Positions 27,863 to 36,844 of a DNA stretch of 64,000 bases are shown here, piece by piece (position 1 is the first letter of the stretch; every line of letters begins with the position of its first letter). The stretch spans positions 16,832 through 80,831 of the forward strand of contig NZ_QPNC01000003.1 in assembly GCF_003386285.1 (NCBI RefSeq). The letters run 5' to 3'. The translations under genes and the position numbers were made by a program. The notes under the pieces are model-generated. The model had not been told where the DNA came from, did not search any database, and saw only the letters and a program-made list of their open reading frames with translations. Origin of the DNA: Nocardiopsis sp. FIRDI 009. Lineage in GTDB: Bacteria > Actinomycetota > Actinomycetes > Streptosporangiales > Streptosporangiaceae.

Positions 27863-28837
27863 TTGTCCCACCTGGCCGAATACCCGCCGTACCAGAATTC
27901 CGCCGACTGGCAGCTGCGTGTCACCGATCGGAGCGGTTCCGCCCTCCACGGGGCGGCGGCACTGGTGACCCCCCACCACCTGGTCACGTGCGCCCACGTC
28001 GTCCGAGCCGCCGTCGGCGAGGCGGGCCCCGGCAGCCGCGTGAGCGTGGACGCGCCACGGGGCGCCGAAGGGTGGACCGCCACGGCCGAGGTCCTCCCGG
28101 GCGGGTGGTGGTGGCGCGACGGCAGCCCCTGGGACGCGGCCGTTCTGCGGCTGGACCGCCCCGCCCCGGCCCGCCCCGCCGTCCTCGCCGGCCCACCGCG
28201 GGTCGGCGACCGCGTCCGCGTCGTCGGCTTCGCCCAGTCGCCCTCCGGGCGGTGGGTCACCGGGAGCGTCGCCGGTTCGGGCGGCAGCCACCCCGAGTAC
28301 GTCCAGATCGACACCGACCCCGGGGCCGGAGCCGTCTTCACCCGGGGTTTCAGCGGTGGCGGTGTCCGAGAGGAGGAGACGGACGCCCTTGTGGGCATCG
28401 TGTGTGAGGCGGCCACCGAAGGCAGGCTGGGCTGGATGATTCCCATGACGGAGATCCGCCCGGTGTGGGAGTCGGACCGGGCGGTTCCGACACCCCCCTC
28501 CCCGCCCCGGCTGCGGCCCGCCGCGGAGCCCCCGACCGAGGGGGCCGTGCGGCGGGCGGTCGTCGCGACCGGCCTCGCCATGTCCGACCTGGACACCCTC
28601 ACCTCCCCCGACCAGCGCAGATCCTTCCACCAGGGGCTCGACCGGCGCCTGCGGACGCGGGTGCGCCTCGACCAGGACCCGCGCACCTTCGCCGCGTCAC
28701 TCGTCCATCTGGCCCACCGCGAGTTCGACCTCCTCGCCGAGGTACTGGACCAGTTGGACGCGTGGGAGGAGGGGAGCGCCTCCATGCGGCGCGTCCGCGA
28801 CGCCGCGGCTCCGCTGCTGGAGTGGGGCTCCGGGTGA
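27863..28837 (+). CDS. trypsin-like serine protease with C-terminal effector-associated domain
   Basis: About 324 residues. Chymotrypsin-fold catalytic triad: H45 (TCAHVV), D91 (WDAAVLRL) and S164 (GFSGGG). No signal peptide is seen, so it should act in the cytosol. After a Pro-rich linker (about 200-220) a helical C-terminal domain of about 100 residues resembles the effector-associated domains of conflict systems and aligns with the N-terminus of the next gene product. The start is uncertain: TTG 27863 with GGGAG upstream fits the protease N-terminus. Its stop overlaps the next start (GTGA). In the predicted system it would be the effector, activated by cleavage-triggered or proximity signals. 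Confidence 0.85.
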   Translation: MSHLAEYPPYQNSADWQLRVTDRSGSALHGAAALVTPHHLVTCAHVVRAAVGEAGPGSRVSVDAPRGAEGWTATAEVLPGGWWWRDGSPWDAAVLRLDRPAPARPAVLAGPPRVGDRVRVVGFAQSPSGRWVTGSVAGSGGSHPEYVQIDTDPGAGAVFTRGFSGGGVREEETDALVGIVCEAATEGRLGWMIPMTEIRPVWESDRAVPTPPSPPRLRPAAEPPTEGAVRRAVVATGLAMSDLDTLTSPDQRRSFHQGLDRRLRTRVRLDQDPRTFAASLVHLAHREFDLLAEVLDQLDAWEEGSASMRRVRDAAAPLLEWGSG

Positions 28838-30288
28838 ACGCGCGGGACGTCGAGAACCTGGCCCTCGCGCTGTGCGACGTCGAACACGTCTACTCCCAGG
28901 AGCACCGGGAGCAGCTCATGCGGTACCTGCCCAGGGCCGTCCGCCGGGGCGTGGACGCCTCCGGGGCGCCCTCCGTCTTCGCCCGCCGCCTCGTCCTGTT
29001 CTGCCGGGAGCGCGAGTGCGTCGGCTGTCTGGTGCGCTGGGTCCTGCACCTGGAGGACCGCGGCCGGAGCGCGCGGGCGGCGGCGGAGGCGGCCCGCCCC
29101 CTTCTCGACGAGGAGGAGTACACCCTGCTCGCCCAGCACGTCGAGGTCCGCGACGCCCGGGACGTGGGCGCCGTGCGGGACGCGCTGACCCCCGTCCTCT
29201 TCGACAAGGTCGAGGCGGTCTTCGAGCGCGTCCGGCCGGCCACCTTCCGGGTCGACACCCCCGAACCCGTCACGGCCTGGGACGCCCTGATGGACCTCGC
29301 CGAGCGCCCCGCCCCGCCGGACGGGGCGCCGCCGGTGCTCCTGTTCTGCGCGGAGGTCGCCCGCCACCTGAGGACGATCGACACGGGCCTGCTGGAGGAG
29401 TGGGGCCGGGGGCTGCGCCCTCCGGAGCCGCCCGGGGCTCCGCCCGCGCCGGAACGCCCGGCCCGCCTGGTCGTCCGCGTCGGACAGGGCACGCGGCGGG
29501 ACCGCTACGAGGTGGAGTACTGGACCGTCCTCAGCCAGCGCCGGGGCGAGGAACCGGACTTCTGCGACCACGACGTGTACCCCGACGTCGATCCGGCCTC
29601 GATCGGGGAGCGGGTCGGCGGGCTGCTCAGCCGGATGGAGGCCGACCCCCGGACGGCGCACCACGGCGGCAGGCGGGTCGAGCTGGTCGCTCCCCTGATC
29701 CTGCTCGACCGCCTCCGGGCCGAGACCTGGCAGCGCACCCGCTCCGGCGGTGTCCCCCTGGGCGCCCGCGCGGAGGTGGTGTACCGCGCGGAGGAGCTGC
29801 TCCCGGACCGGGCGGGCCGTGACGCGTGGGGCACGTGTGTCAACAGATGGCGTCAGTTGGAATCGAGCGGAGAGGCGCTCGCGCTCGACGAGTTCCACGA
29901 TCCGGGAACGGACGACGATCCCCTTCCGGAACGGCTCCGGGACGACCGGGTGATCGTTCTGTCCGTTCCCTCCCGACTGGGTCGTTGGTATACACAGGTC
30001 TGGTCGGCGATTACGCTTGGAGTTCCGGTTGTGGTCTGGCGATCCGCGGAATTCGGCCCGGGAATCGGATCATGGCTGAACCCGGTTCGCGTGGGACGGG
30101 AGGTGACGGTGACCTCGGAGGAAATCCGCGCGCTCCCCGAAGTTCTCCACAGCTCCCGGTCCGGACGCGTGTCACCGAGTGAGAGCGGGTACATCGAGGG
30201 CAGTCTCGAGATCGCCGTCATCTACCACGATCCCCTTCCGGTACTGCCGGAACCCCCTCCGCAGATGTCCACCGACAGCATCCGATAG
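28834..30288 (+). CDS. VMAP (vWA-MoxR-associated) protein with N-terminal EAD2-like domain
   Basis: 484 residues. The first 90 or so form a helical EAD-like domain (LALALCDVEHVY, then HREQLMRYLPRAV, then CLVRWVLHLEDRG). The middle part and a C-terminal domain (from about 215: ARLVVRVGQGTRRDRYEVEYW, ending near VPVVVWRSAEFGPG) match the VMAP middle and C-terminal regions described with vWA and MoxR genes. VMAP proteins are thought to be the scaffold or signal-transmitting third component. No catalytic motif is visible. Start GTG 28834 overlaps the protease stop, and MoxR follows 29 bp downstream, so all are one operon. Confidence 0.75.
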   Translation: MNARDVENLALALCDVEHVYSQEHREQLMRYLPRAVRRGVDASGAPSVFARRLVLFCRERECVGCLVRWVLHLEDRGRSARAAAEAARPLLDEEEYTLLAQHVEVRDARDVGAVRDALTPVLFDKVEAVFERVRPATFRVDTPEPVTAWDALMDLAERPAPPDGAPPVLLFCAEVARHLRTIDTGLLEEWGRGLRPPEPPGAPPAPERPARLVVRVGQGTRRDRYEVEYWTVLSQRRGEEPDFCDHDVYPDVDPASIGERVGGLLSRMEADPRTAHHGGRRVELVAPLILLDRLRAETWQRTRSGGVPLGARAEVVYRAEELLPDRAGRDAWGTCVNRWRQLESSGEALALDEFHDPGTDDDPLPERLRDDRVIVLSVPSRLGRWYTQVWSAITLGVPVVVWRSAEFGPGIGSWLNPVRVGREVTVTSEEIRALPEVLHSSRSGRVSPSESGYIEGSLEIAVIYHDPLPVLPEPPPQMSTDSIR

Positions 30289-30317
30289 CCCCCTGGGCGC
30301 GGTTCGAAGGGCATGCC

Positions 30318-31481
30318 ATGACCACACCCCCCGGAACAGGGCCAGCCGACTCCGCGCGGACGGTGCCGGAGTGGTGGATCTTCCATGGCACCGGTCAGCC
30401 CCGCCGCCACCTCGACCTGGCGGCCCAACTGCCGCCGCCCCCGCCGTGGCGCGTCTACGGGGGCGCGCCCGACCCCGGCGCCCCGCCGCCGGACGACCCG
30501 CCCCCGGAGGAGGACTCCTCCCGGGTGCTCGGCCGGGGCCGGTCTCCGGCGGTCCCGCTGGGCGCCCGCCGCCGCCGTCTGCTCGACAGGGTCAACGCCG
30601 CGATCCTGCTGCGGCGACCGCTCCTGCTCGTCGGCCCGCCGGGGGTGGGCAAGTCGAGCCTGGCGCACCAGATCTCCCGCGAACTCGGGTTGGGCCGGGT
30701 GCTGCGCTGGGCGGTCAACAGCAGGTCCACCGCCACCGAGGGGCTCTACTCCTACGACCCCCTCACCCAGATCCACGACCTCAACGTGGAGGGCGCCCGC
30801 CGCCGCGCCCTCGGGACGGCGGACCGCCGCTACGGCGCGGGGGCCGACGGCGACCCGTTCGAGGCCCACCTGCGCAGCAGCGCCGAGTCCATCGGCCGCT
30901 ACCTCACCCTCGGCCCCCTGGGCACCGCCTTCCTCCCCGCCGCGCTGCCGCGCGTGCTGCTGGTGGACGACTTCGACCTCGGCGACTTCGACCTGGCGGG
31001 CGACCTCCTCGACCTCTTCGAGAACGGGGGGTACCGCGTTCCCGAGCTCGCCAGGCTGGCCGGGGCCGCCGAGTCGATCGAGGTGGGCACCGACGACCCC
31101 GGCCGGACCGTCCGCGTCACACGCGGCGAGGTCCTGTGCTCGGCCTTCCCGATCACCGTCGTGACCTGCAACAGCGACCGCGACCTCCCGCCCGCCTTCC
31201 TGCGCCGCTGCGTCCCGGTGTACATGGAGTTGCCGGACGAGGAGGAGCTGGTGTCGATGGTCGCCGGACACTTCAACGGCGCCACGCCGCCGGGGACACG
31301 CGCCCTGGTCACCGAGTTCCTGCGCCGGACCGCGGACGGCCACCGGCTCTCCGTCGACCAGCTGCTCAACGCCGTCCACATGCTCGGGACGGTGGACGGG
31401 GCGGGCACGGCGCCCGGCCCCGAGCACGTGGAGCACTTCTCCGAACTGCTGTGGCACCGGCTCACGGAAACCCCGGGATGA
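30318..31481 (+). CDS. MoxR-family AAA+ ATPase of the VMAP system
   Basis: 387 residues. An N-terminal Pro-rich leader (about 1-70) precedes the AAA+ core: Walker A GPPGVGKSS at 106-114, Walker B LLVDDFD at about 214-220 (DD in place of the usual DE), sensor-1 region TCNSDRDLP at about 283-291, arginine finger around R296-R297. MoxR ATPases work with vWA proteins as chaperone-like remodelers; in this setting ATP hydrolysis is thought to arm or gate the response. GAAGGG precedes ATG 30318. The stop overlaps the next gene (ATGA). Confidence 0.88.
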   Translation: MTTPPGTGPADSARTVPEWWIFHGTGQPRRHLDLAAQLPPPPPWRVYGGAPDPGAPPPDDPPPEEDSSRVLGRGRSPAVPLGARRRRLLDRVNAAILLRRPLLLVGPPGVGKSSLAHQISRELGLGRVLRWAVNSRSTATEGLYSYDPLTQIHDLNVEGARRRALGTADRRYGAGADGDPFEAHLRSSAESIGRYLTLGPLGTAFLPAALPRVLLVDDFDLGDFDLAGDLLDLFENGGYRVPELARLAGAAESIEVGTDDPGRTVRVTRGEVLCSAFPITVVTCNSDRDLPPAFLRRCVPVYMELPDEEELVSMVAGHFNGATPPGTRALVTEFLRRTADGHRLSVDQLLNAVHMLGTVDGAGTAPGPEHVEHFSELLWHRLTETPG

Positions 31482-34400
31482 GCGCCCGCGCGGAACACGG
31501 CGGCGGCCCCAGGCGATCTGGCGACCGCTCCGACCCGTGGGCCGAGGCGCTCGGCGCCAGCGCGACGGACCTGGCGGACGCGGTCTACCTCGCCGCGCTG
31601 CGCCGGACACGGGCCGACACCCGACGCGGCGGTCCGCCCCGGGAGGACGGGCCGGAGCAGGACCCGCCCCGGTCCGCGCACGGCACGGACCCGGCGCGGA
31701 CGGCCCCGCCCGGAGCGGACCCCGAGGCCCCCGACCCCCCCGAGACGGAGGAGAACACCGGTTCTTCCGCGCCCCGGGTGTCCACAAGCCCGGTGTCCCA
31801 GGGGTCCGGAACCCCGCCGCAACCGCCCCCCGGGACGCCGGTCGACACCGTCCACCTCCCCGGGGGCACCGGGCGGGACGGGCCGTACGACCCGACGCCG
31901 CTGGTCGAGGCGGGCGAGGCCGTGCTGGGGGAACGGCAGGAACTCCTCGCCGCCCTCAGACCCTTCAACCTCAAACTGCCGCAGGGGCGGCGCGACCGCC
32001 TGGACGTGGAGGGCACCGCGCGCAACTACGCCCGCGCCCTGCTGGACACCCTGCACCGGCCCGAGGACGACCGGGAACGGCACGCGGTCCCGATCGTCCC
32101 CGAGCTGCGCGCGCGGTCGCTGCGGGCGGTCGACCTGGTCCTGCTCGTGGACGACGGCGTCACCATGCTGTTCCAGCGCGGGGTGGCGGCGGCCTTCTCC
32201 CGGTTGGCCCGAGGCGGCGGCGTCTTCCGGTCGGTGCGGGAGCTGCGCTTCGACTCCGGCCACGGCGGGGAGCCCGTCCTCAGGGACACCGGGGGCGCCC
32301 CCGGACGGCTCCCGCCACCGCCGAGGACGGGTACGCGGATCGTCCTGGTGCTCACCGACGGACTCGGCGGAGCCTGGCGGGACCGCGTGTTCCAGGGGTG
32401 GCTCGCCGGGGCCGCCGCGACCGGGGCCGTCGCGGTCCTGCACCTGCTGCGCCCCCAGCTGTGGCGGCGTGGGGCGCTGCGCACGGTTCCCGTGGAGCTG
32501 AGCGTGTCCGGACGCACCGAACCCGCCCCGCCCAACACCGCCTACGTGCGCGAACGGACGATCCCCCGCGACGGTGAGGAGGACCCGCCGCCGTCCGGGA
32601 CGGTCGTCCCCGTACTTCCGCTCCGCCCGGACGCCGTCCACGCCTGGGCGTCCTTCGTGATGGGACGCGACCGCGGCCGCCTGTGGGTCCACTCGGCGGA
32701 GTTCCCGGAGACGGCCGACCGGGAGGACGCCGGGACCGACGCCGGTCCCGACGACGGCTCCGACGGTGGACGCGGGTTCGACGCGGTCCGCGCCGTGCGC
32801 CGGTTCCACCAGACGGCCACCCGCGACGCCTTCGAACTCGCCGTCGCCCTGGCCGCGGTGCCGCTCGTCCCGCGCGTGGTGGGCGCGGTGTGCGAGGACG
32901 TCTTCGGCGGCCCCACGCCGTCGGAGCTGACGGAGGTCTTCTTCAGCGGGCTCCTCACCCGGGACCCGGGGCCGGACGGGGGCGGGGAGCGCTGGGAGTT
33001 CCGCGAGGGCGTACGGGAGGCGCTGCTGTCGCTGGGCGGCCGGGTCCCCGACATCCGCCGGATGCTGGCCCTGGCCGCCGACAGCCTCGACCAGGTGGAC
33101 CCGTGGTTCGGCGATCTCGGCCGGATGCTCCAGGGGCGGCGCGTGGCGGAGCCGCGGACCGTCCAGGCGCCCCGGCGGTGGGTGAATTCGATGAAACCCG
33201 CGATGGAGAGCATCTCCCTTCACCGCGATTACGCGGGTTCGGGCGGCATGTACGCCGACGCCCTTCCCGATCCCGGGAAAGCGCGTTTGGAAAACCCCTC
33301 GGAGGTCGCCGTTTCCGAGGCTCCTGGTCTACAATCACCGCAGGGTCCCGGATCTACGCACGCGACCAAGAACAGCACAGGGAAAACGCGGAACCCTGCA
33401 CACAGTTCCGCCCCATCGGGCGACAAAAACGGTATGTCCATAATCCCGTCGAGTGGGGGAATGATGAACGATTCTGTCGACCCACCCACCGGTGGACGCT
33501 CGCGGGGTCGGCCGTTGAACGCGGTCTGGGTGCAGGTCCCTCGGAGGAACACCGCCTTCACCGGGCGCGAGGAACTGCTGTCCGCGCTGAGGTCACAGCT
33601 GGTCAAGGACCAGCGGCAGGTCATCACCGCGCTCAACGGCATGTCGGGGGTCGGCAAGACCGAGCTCGCCAAGGAGTACCTGTACCGGTACGCCGAGGAG
33701 TACGACCTCATCTGCTGGTTCCTGGCGAGCCACGGCAACCAGCTGCGCGACGCCTTCGCCTCGCTGGCGGCCAGGTTCGGCCTCGACAGTGTCGGCGCGG
33801 GCAGCGAGCACGTCATCCAGGACGTCCTGGAGGCGCTGCGGCGGGGTGTGCCCTTCGGACGCTGGTTGCTGATCTTCGACAACGCGCAGTCCCGGGAGGA
33901 GCTGGAGCAGTACCTTCCTGTCGGGGGCGAGGGGCACGTGATCATCACTTCACGGGACAGCAGCTGGACGCGCAGGGGCGGCGACACCTTCCTGTCCGTG
34001 CGGGAGTTCACCCGCGCGGAGAGCATCGAGCTGCTCAGGCGCCGCGGTCCGACCTCGCTGACCGAGGACGAGGCCGACCGCCTGGCCGAGGAACTCGGCG
34101 ACCTCCCCCTGGCCCTGAACCAGGCGGCGGTGTGGCTGCACGAGAGCGGGATGGACACCGAGGAGTACCTGCGGCAGTTCGCCGACAAGTCCACCGAGAT
34201 GATCCAGCTGCTGTCCCCGGTGGACCCCGACTACCCGGTCCCGGTCGCCGCCGCGTGGAACGTCTCGCTCGATCGGCTCGCGACCACCAACCCGGCCGCG
34301 CTCCAGCTCCTCCAGCTCTGCTCGTTCCTGGCCACCGCGCCCATCCCGCGCTCACTGTTCAACTTCGCGCGGCAGATCGACGCGCCACCCGAACTCCGCC

Positions 34401-36001
34401 AGGCGTTGGAGGAGCCCGCGCGGTTGGGGATGGCCATCCGCGACATCGGGCGCAACAGCCTCGCGCACATCTCGCACCGCAACAACACCATCTCGCTGCA
34501 CCGTCTGGTCCAGCGCGCGGTCCAGGCTCCCATGAGCGACGAGGAACGCGAGACGATGCGCCACTGCGCCCACCAGCTCCTGGGCCGCAACGACCCCCAG
34601 GACGACTCCGTCGCCGCCCACCAGCGGTACGCGCGGCTGGTGCCGCACGTGTGGGCGTCGGAGGCGTGGAACTGCGAGGACCCGTGGGTGCGCAACCTCG
34701 TCATCCAGCTCGTCCGCAACGCGGTCCCCGCCGGTGAGATCGTCGAGGCCGGACGGCTGGCCAGGACGGCCCACGAGTGGTGGCGCCGGACCCTGGGCGA
34801 GGAGCACCGCAACACCCTGCACATGGCGCTCCAGATCTCCAAGGTCATGCGCGAGGAGGGCAAGCTGGTGGAGGCGCACGAACTGTGCGAGTCCACCCTG
34901 CGCACCCTGCGCGAGCGGCACGGCGAACAGTCCCCCGAGGCGCTGGAGGCCGAGCGCGAGCACGTGCGCAACCTGCGGACCGTGGGCCGGTTCACCGACT
35001 CCCTCCAGGAGACGGCCGACATCTACCAGGGCCGGGTGCGCATGTTCAGCGAGGACGACCCGCTGACCCTGGAGATGGCGCACAACCTGGGCTACAGCCT
35101 CCTGCTCAGCGGCGACCCCAGGGCGTCGGTCGACCGCTACCGCGACGTCCTGGACCGGACGGAGGCGGTCCTGGGGCCGGACCATCCGAACATGATCGGC
35201 ACCTCCAACGGGTACGCCGAGGCGATGATGGAACTGGGCCACTACCGCGAGGCGGAGCGGATCCAGACCGAGGTCGTGCAGCGGTGCGCCGCGGTCTTCG
35301 GCCCCGACGACGCCGGGACGCTGTCCAACGAGTCGGTGCTGGCCGTGATGCGGCGGCGGATCGGCGACCACGCCGGCGCCTTCGCCCTGTCGGAGCGCAC
35401 CTGGCAGCGGTTCCTGGCCAAGCTGGGGGTGGACAGCAGCGACACCCTGTACGCGGCGCTCATCCACACCCTGTGCCTGAACGCCGTGAACCGGTACGAC
35501 GAGGCGCTGGAGCTGGCCGAGGTGTCCGGCGAGCGCTACGTCAAGCTCCTGGGCGAGGAGCACCCGCACGTCGTGGCGGCCACGGTCAACCGGGGCGTCA
35601 TCCTGCGCCGCCTGGGCCGGGCCGCTGAGGCCCGGGACATGGACGAGCGGGCCCAGACCCTGCTGCACGAGCGGCTCGGCGCGCACCACCCGAGCACGCT
35701 GGCGTGCCGGGTCGACGTCGCCAACGACCACTTCCTCACCGGGAACATCGCGGGGGCGCGCGAGCGCGACGAGATGACGGTCGCGGACTGCCGGGTGGAG
35801 CTGGGCGACCGCCACCCGCTGACGCTGGTGGCCCGCCGTAACCTCCTGGTGGACCGCAGGACGCAGGGTGAGGACGTGGCGGAGGAGTTCGACGCGCTGG
35901 AGGCCGCCTACCGGGACGTCATGGGCGCGGACCACCCGGCGACGCTGAGCATCCGGCAGACGGTGCGGGGTGACGCCGACATCTTCCTGACGCAGATGTG
36001 A
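31478..36001 (+). CDS. SAV_2336 vWA-like protein fused to STAND NTPase and TPR array (FxsT-like)
   Basis: One 1507-residue frame. Residues about 145-560 match SAV_2336-type proteins: LRPFNLKLPQGRR, vWA-like strand VDLVLLVDDGVTM (near 217), LVLTDGLGGAWRD (near 290) and AVAVLHLLRPQLWRRG. The vWA metal-site motif is weak (DDGVT for DxSxS). A linker of lower GC (bases 33180-33480) leads to a STAND NTPase: GMSGVGKTELAKE near 722, LLIFDNA near 795, ITSRDSSW near 820, GDLPLALNQAA near 875. From about 1100 to 1490 there are TPR repeats of the HP-TL/NL type. The same order occurs in FxSxx-system TPR proteins of actinomycetes. An internal ATG pair at 33460/33463 behind GGGGGA could start a separate STAND protein. 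Confidence 0.85.
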   Translation: MSARAEHGGGPRRSGDRSDPWAEALGASATDLADAVYLAALRRTRADTRRGGPPREDGPEQDPPRSAHGTDPARTAPPGADPEAPDPPETEENTGSSAPRVSTSPVSQGSGTPPQPPPGTPVDTVHLPGGTGRDGPYDPTPLVEAGEAVLGERQELLAALRPFNLKLPQGRRDRLDVEGTARNYARALLDTLHRPEDDRERHAVPIVPELRARSLRAVDLVLLVDDGVTMLFQRGVAAAFSRLARGGGVFRSVRELRFDSGHGGEPVLRDTGGAPGRLPPPPRTGTRIVLVLTDGLGGAWRDRVFQGWLAGAAATGAVAVLHLLRPQLWRRGALRTVPVELSVSGRTEPAPPNTAYVRERTIPRDGEEDPPPSGTVVPVLPLRPDAVHAWASFVMGRDRGRLWVHSAEFPETADREDAGTDAGPDDGSDGGRGFDAVRAVRRFHQTATRDAFELAVALAAVPLVPRVVGAVCEDVFGGPTPSELTEVFFSGLLTRDPGPDGGGERWEFREGVREALLSLGGRVPDIRRMLALAADSLDQVDPWFGDLGRMLQGRRVAEPRTVQAPRRWVNSMKPAMESISLHRDYAGSGGMYADALPDPGKARLENPSEVAVSEAPGLQSPQGPGSTHATKNSTGKTRNPAHSSAPSGDKNGMSIIPSSGGMMNDSVDPPTGGRSRGRPLNAVWVQVPRRNTAFTGREELLSALRSQLVKDQRQVITALNGMSGVGKTELAKEYLYRYAEEYDLICWFLASHGNQLRDAFASLAARFGLDSVGAGSEHVIQDVLEALRRGVPFGRWLLIFDNAQSREELEQYLPVGGEGHVIITSRDSSWTRRGGDTFLSVREFTRAESIELLRRRGPTSLTEDEADRLAEELGDLPLALNQAAVWLHESGMDTEEYLRQFADKSTEMIQLLSPVDPDYPVPVAAAWNVSLDRLATTNPAALQLLQLCSFLATAPIPRSLFNFARQIDAPPELRQALEEPARLGMAIRDIGRNSLAHISHRNNTISLHRLVQRAVQAPMSDEERETMRHCAHQLLGRNDPQDDSVAAHQRYARLVPHVWASEAWNCEDPWVRNLVIQLVRNAVPAGEIVEAGRLARTAHEWWRRTLGEEHRNTLHMALQISKVMREEGKLVEAHELCESTLRTLRERHGEQSPEALEAEREHVRNLRTVGRFTDSLQETADIYQGRVRMFSEDDPLTLEMAHNLGYSLLLSGDPRASVDRYRDVLDRTEAVLGPDHPNMIGTSNGYAEAMMELGHYREAERIQTEVVQRCAAVFGPDDAGTLSNESVLAVMRRRIGDHAGAFALSERTWQRFLAKLGVDSSDTLYAALIHTLCLNAVNRYDEALELAEVSGERYVKLLGEEHPHVVAATVNRGVILRRLGRAAEARDMDERAQTLLHERLGAHHPSTLACRVDVANDHFLTGNIAGARERDEMTVADCRVELGDRHPLTLVARRNLLVDRRTQGEDVAEEFDALEAAYRDVMGADHPATLSIRQTVRGDADIFLTQM

Positions 36002-36004
36002 CCG

Positions 36005-36029
36005 GGCGGTGCGGGCCGTCCGCACCGCC
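36005..36029. terminator. terminator after the STAND gene
   Basis: Perfect 10-bp stem GGCGGTGCGG/CCGCACCGCC with a 5-base loop, 4 bp after the stop and 3 bp from the convergent DUF397 gene. Confidence 0.75.
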
Positions 36030-36031
36030 GT

Positions 36032-36229
36032 TCATACACCGTGGGCCAACCGGGCCAGGACGGCCCACTGCTCCGGGGGGAAGACGAGCACGGCCAGGTC
36101 CCTGTGGGTGGAGTCGCGTACAGCGACGCGGCCGGCGTCCCACAGCGCCGCCTCGACACAGGTGCTCGTCCCGTTCTGGCTGAAGCTGGAGACGCGCCAC
36201 GTGCCCGGTTCCCGTCCGAGCCCTCTCAC
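36032..36229 (-). CDS. DUF397 domain protein
   Basis: 65 residues. WRVSSFSQNGTSTCVEAAL, then VAVRDSTHRDLAVLVFPPEQW is the DUF397 consensus. GTG 36229 has GGAGGG close upstream. In Streptomyces such small proteins usually sit next to, and modulate, an XRE/DUF5753 regulator; none is adjacent here, so it is an orphan. It points against the conflict operon and is enclosed between its STAND and Trypco1 genes, which may mean that it belongs to the locus's control. Confidence 0.85.
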   Translation of the reverse strand: MRGLGREPGTWRVSSFSQNGTSTCVEAALWDAGRVAVRDSTHRDLAVLVFPPEQWAVLARLAHGV

Positions 36230-36445
36230 GTGTCCCTCCGAGGACGCCGTCTTCCCTGGTCTTTTCTATGCACGAGGCGGCCTCGATTCTCCCAGTTCCA
36301 TCATCGGTCGCTCCTGTTTCCCGCGCAGTCCGGAAAGTTCGGTCGCTCGCTTTGTTTTCTGATAACGTTCGGACTCACTTGTACATGCCCACTCAGCTAC
36401 CGATCATGTGGTCGCTGTGGCTGCTCCCCCCGAGAGGTGCATTAA
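36230..36445. promoter_or_regulatory. 216-bp divergent region between DUF397 and Trypco1 genes
   Basis: AT-richer than both neighbours. GGTCGCT occurs three times in direct orientation (36306, 36341, 36410), the intervals being 35 and 69 bp, close to a 1:2 ratio. No clean -10/-35 pair is seen. Confidence 0.3.
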
Positions 36446-36784
36446 GTGTCGCGACTCGTGCGTTTCAGCGTGGACGGCGGTGACCCCGTCGTCGTGGAGG
36501 TCGACGACGGCCGCGACGACAGTGTGCTGGTCAGCGGGGGTAGGGAGATCGAGGACGCCACCCAGACGTTCACGGAGAAACTCTCCGCCGTACGCAAAGC
36601 CGTTTCGGTGACACTCGACGAACTGGGAAACTCCCTGAAGCCGGACGTCATCAAAGTGACCTTCGGAGTGAAACTCACCGCGGAGGCGGGAGCGGTCATC
36701 GCCAAGTCGTCCGTGGAGGGAAATCTGCACGTCCAGATGCAGTGGGGCCACGAACGCCCCGAGGAAGAGCAGCAACAGGACTGA
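36446..36784 (+). CDS. Trypco1 (CU044_2847-type) small protein
   Basis: 112 residues. The pattern DDSVLVSG, a helix with TFTEKLSAVRKAVSVTLDELG, and IKVTFGVKLTAEAGAVIAKSSVEGNLHVQMQW matches the CU044_2847 family, renamed trypsin-co-occurring domain 1 because it travels with trypsin-like proteases in conflict loci. That fits the protease gene 8 kb upstream. The role is not established; it may be a substrate, inhibitor or adaptor of the protease. GTG 36446 with AGAGG upstream. It is followed by a hairpin at 36807. Confidence 0.8.
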   Translation: MSRLVRFSVDGGDPVVVEVDDGRDDSVLVSGGREIEDATQTFTEKLSAVRKAVSVTLDELGNSLKPDVIKVTFGVKLTAEAGAVIAKSSVEGNLHVQMQWGHERPEEEQQQD

Positions 36785-36806
36785 GACGTCCGCGTCGCGG
36801 CCGGAT

Positions 36807-36844
36807 CGTCGGCCGACGACGCCTCGACACCCCGACGGCCGACG
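36807..36844. terminator. hairpin between Trypco1 and methyltransferase genes
   Basis: CGTCGGCCG/CGGCCGACG, a 9-bp perfect stem with a 20-base loop between convergent genes. Confidence 0.5.

Noticed and set aside
30179..31477. Upstream extension of the vWA-STAND frame across the MoxR gene
   Set aside because: This part is the third frame of MoxR and reads as Pro/Arg-rich noise; the ATGA overlap at 31478 fixes the true start.
27602..36784. FxSxx-COOH RiPP-like gene cluster
   Set aside because: The TPR protein resembles FxsT, but I see no radical SAM (FxsB) gene and no short gene ending in F-x-S-x-x nearby; the partner genes fit the VMAP system instead.
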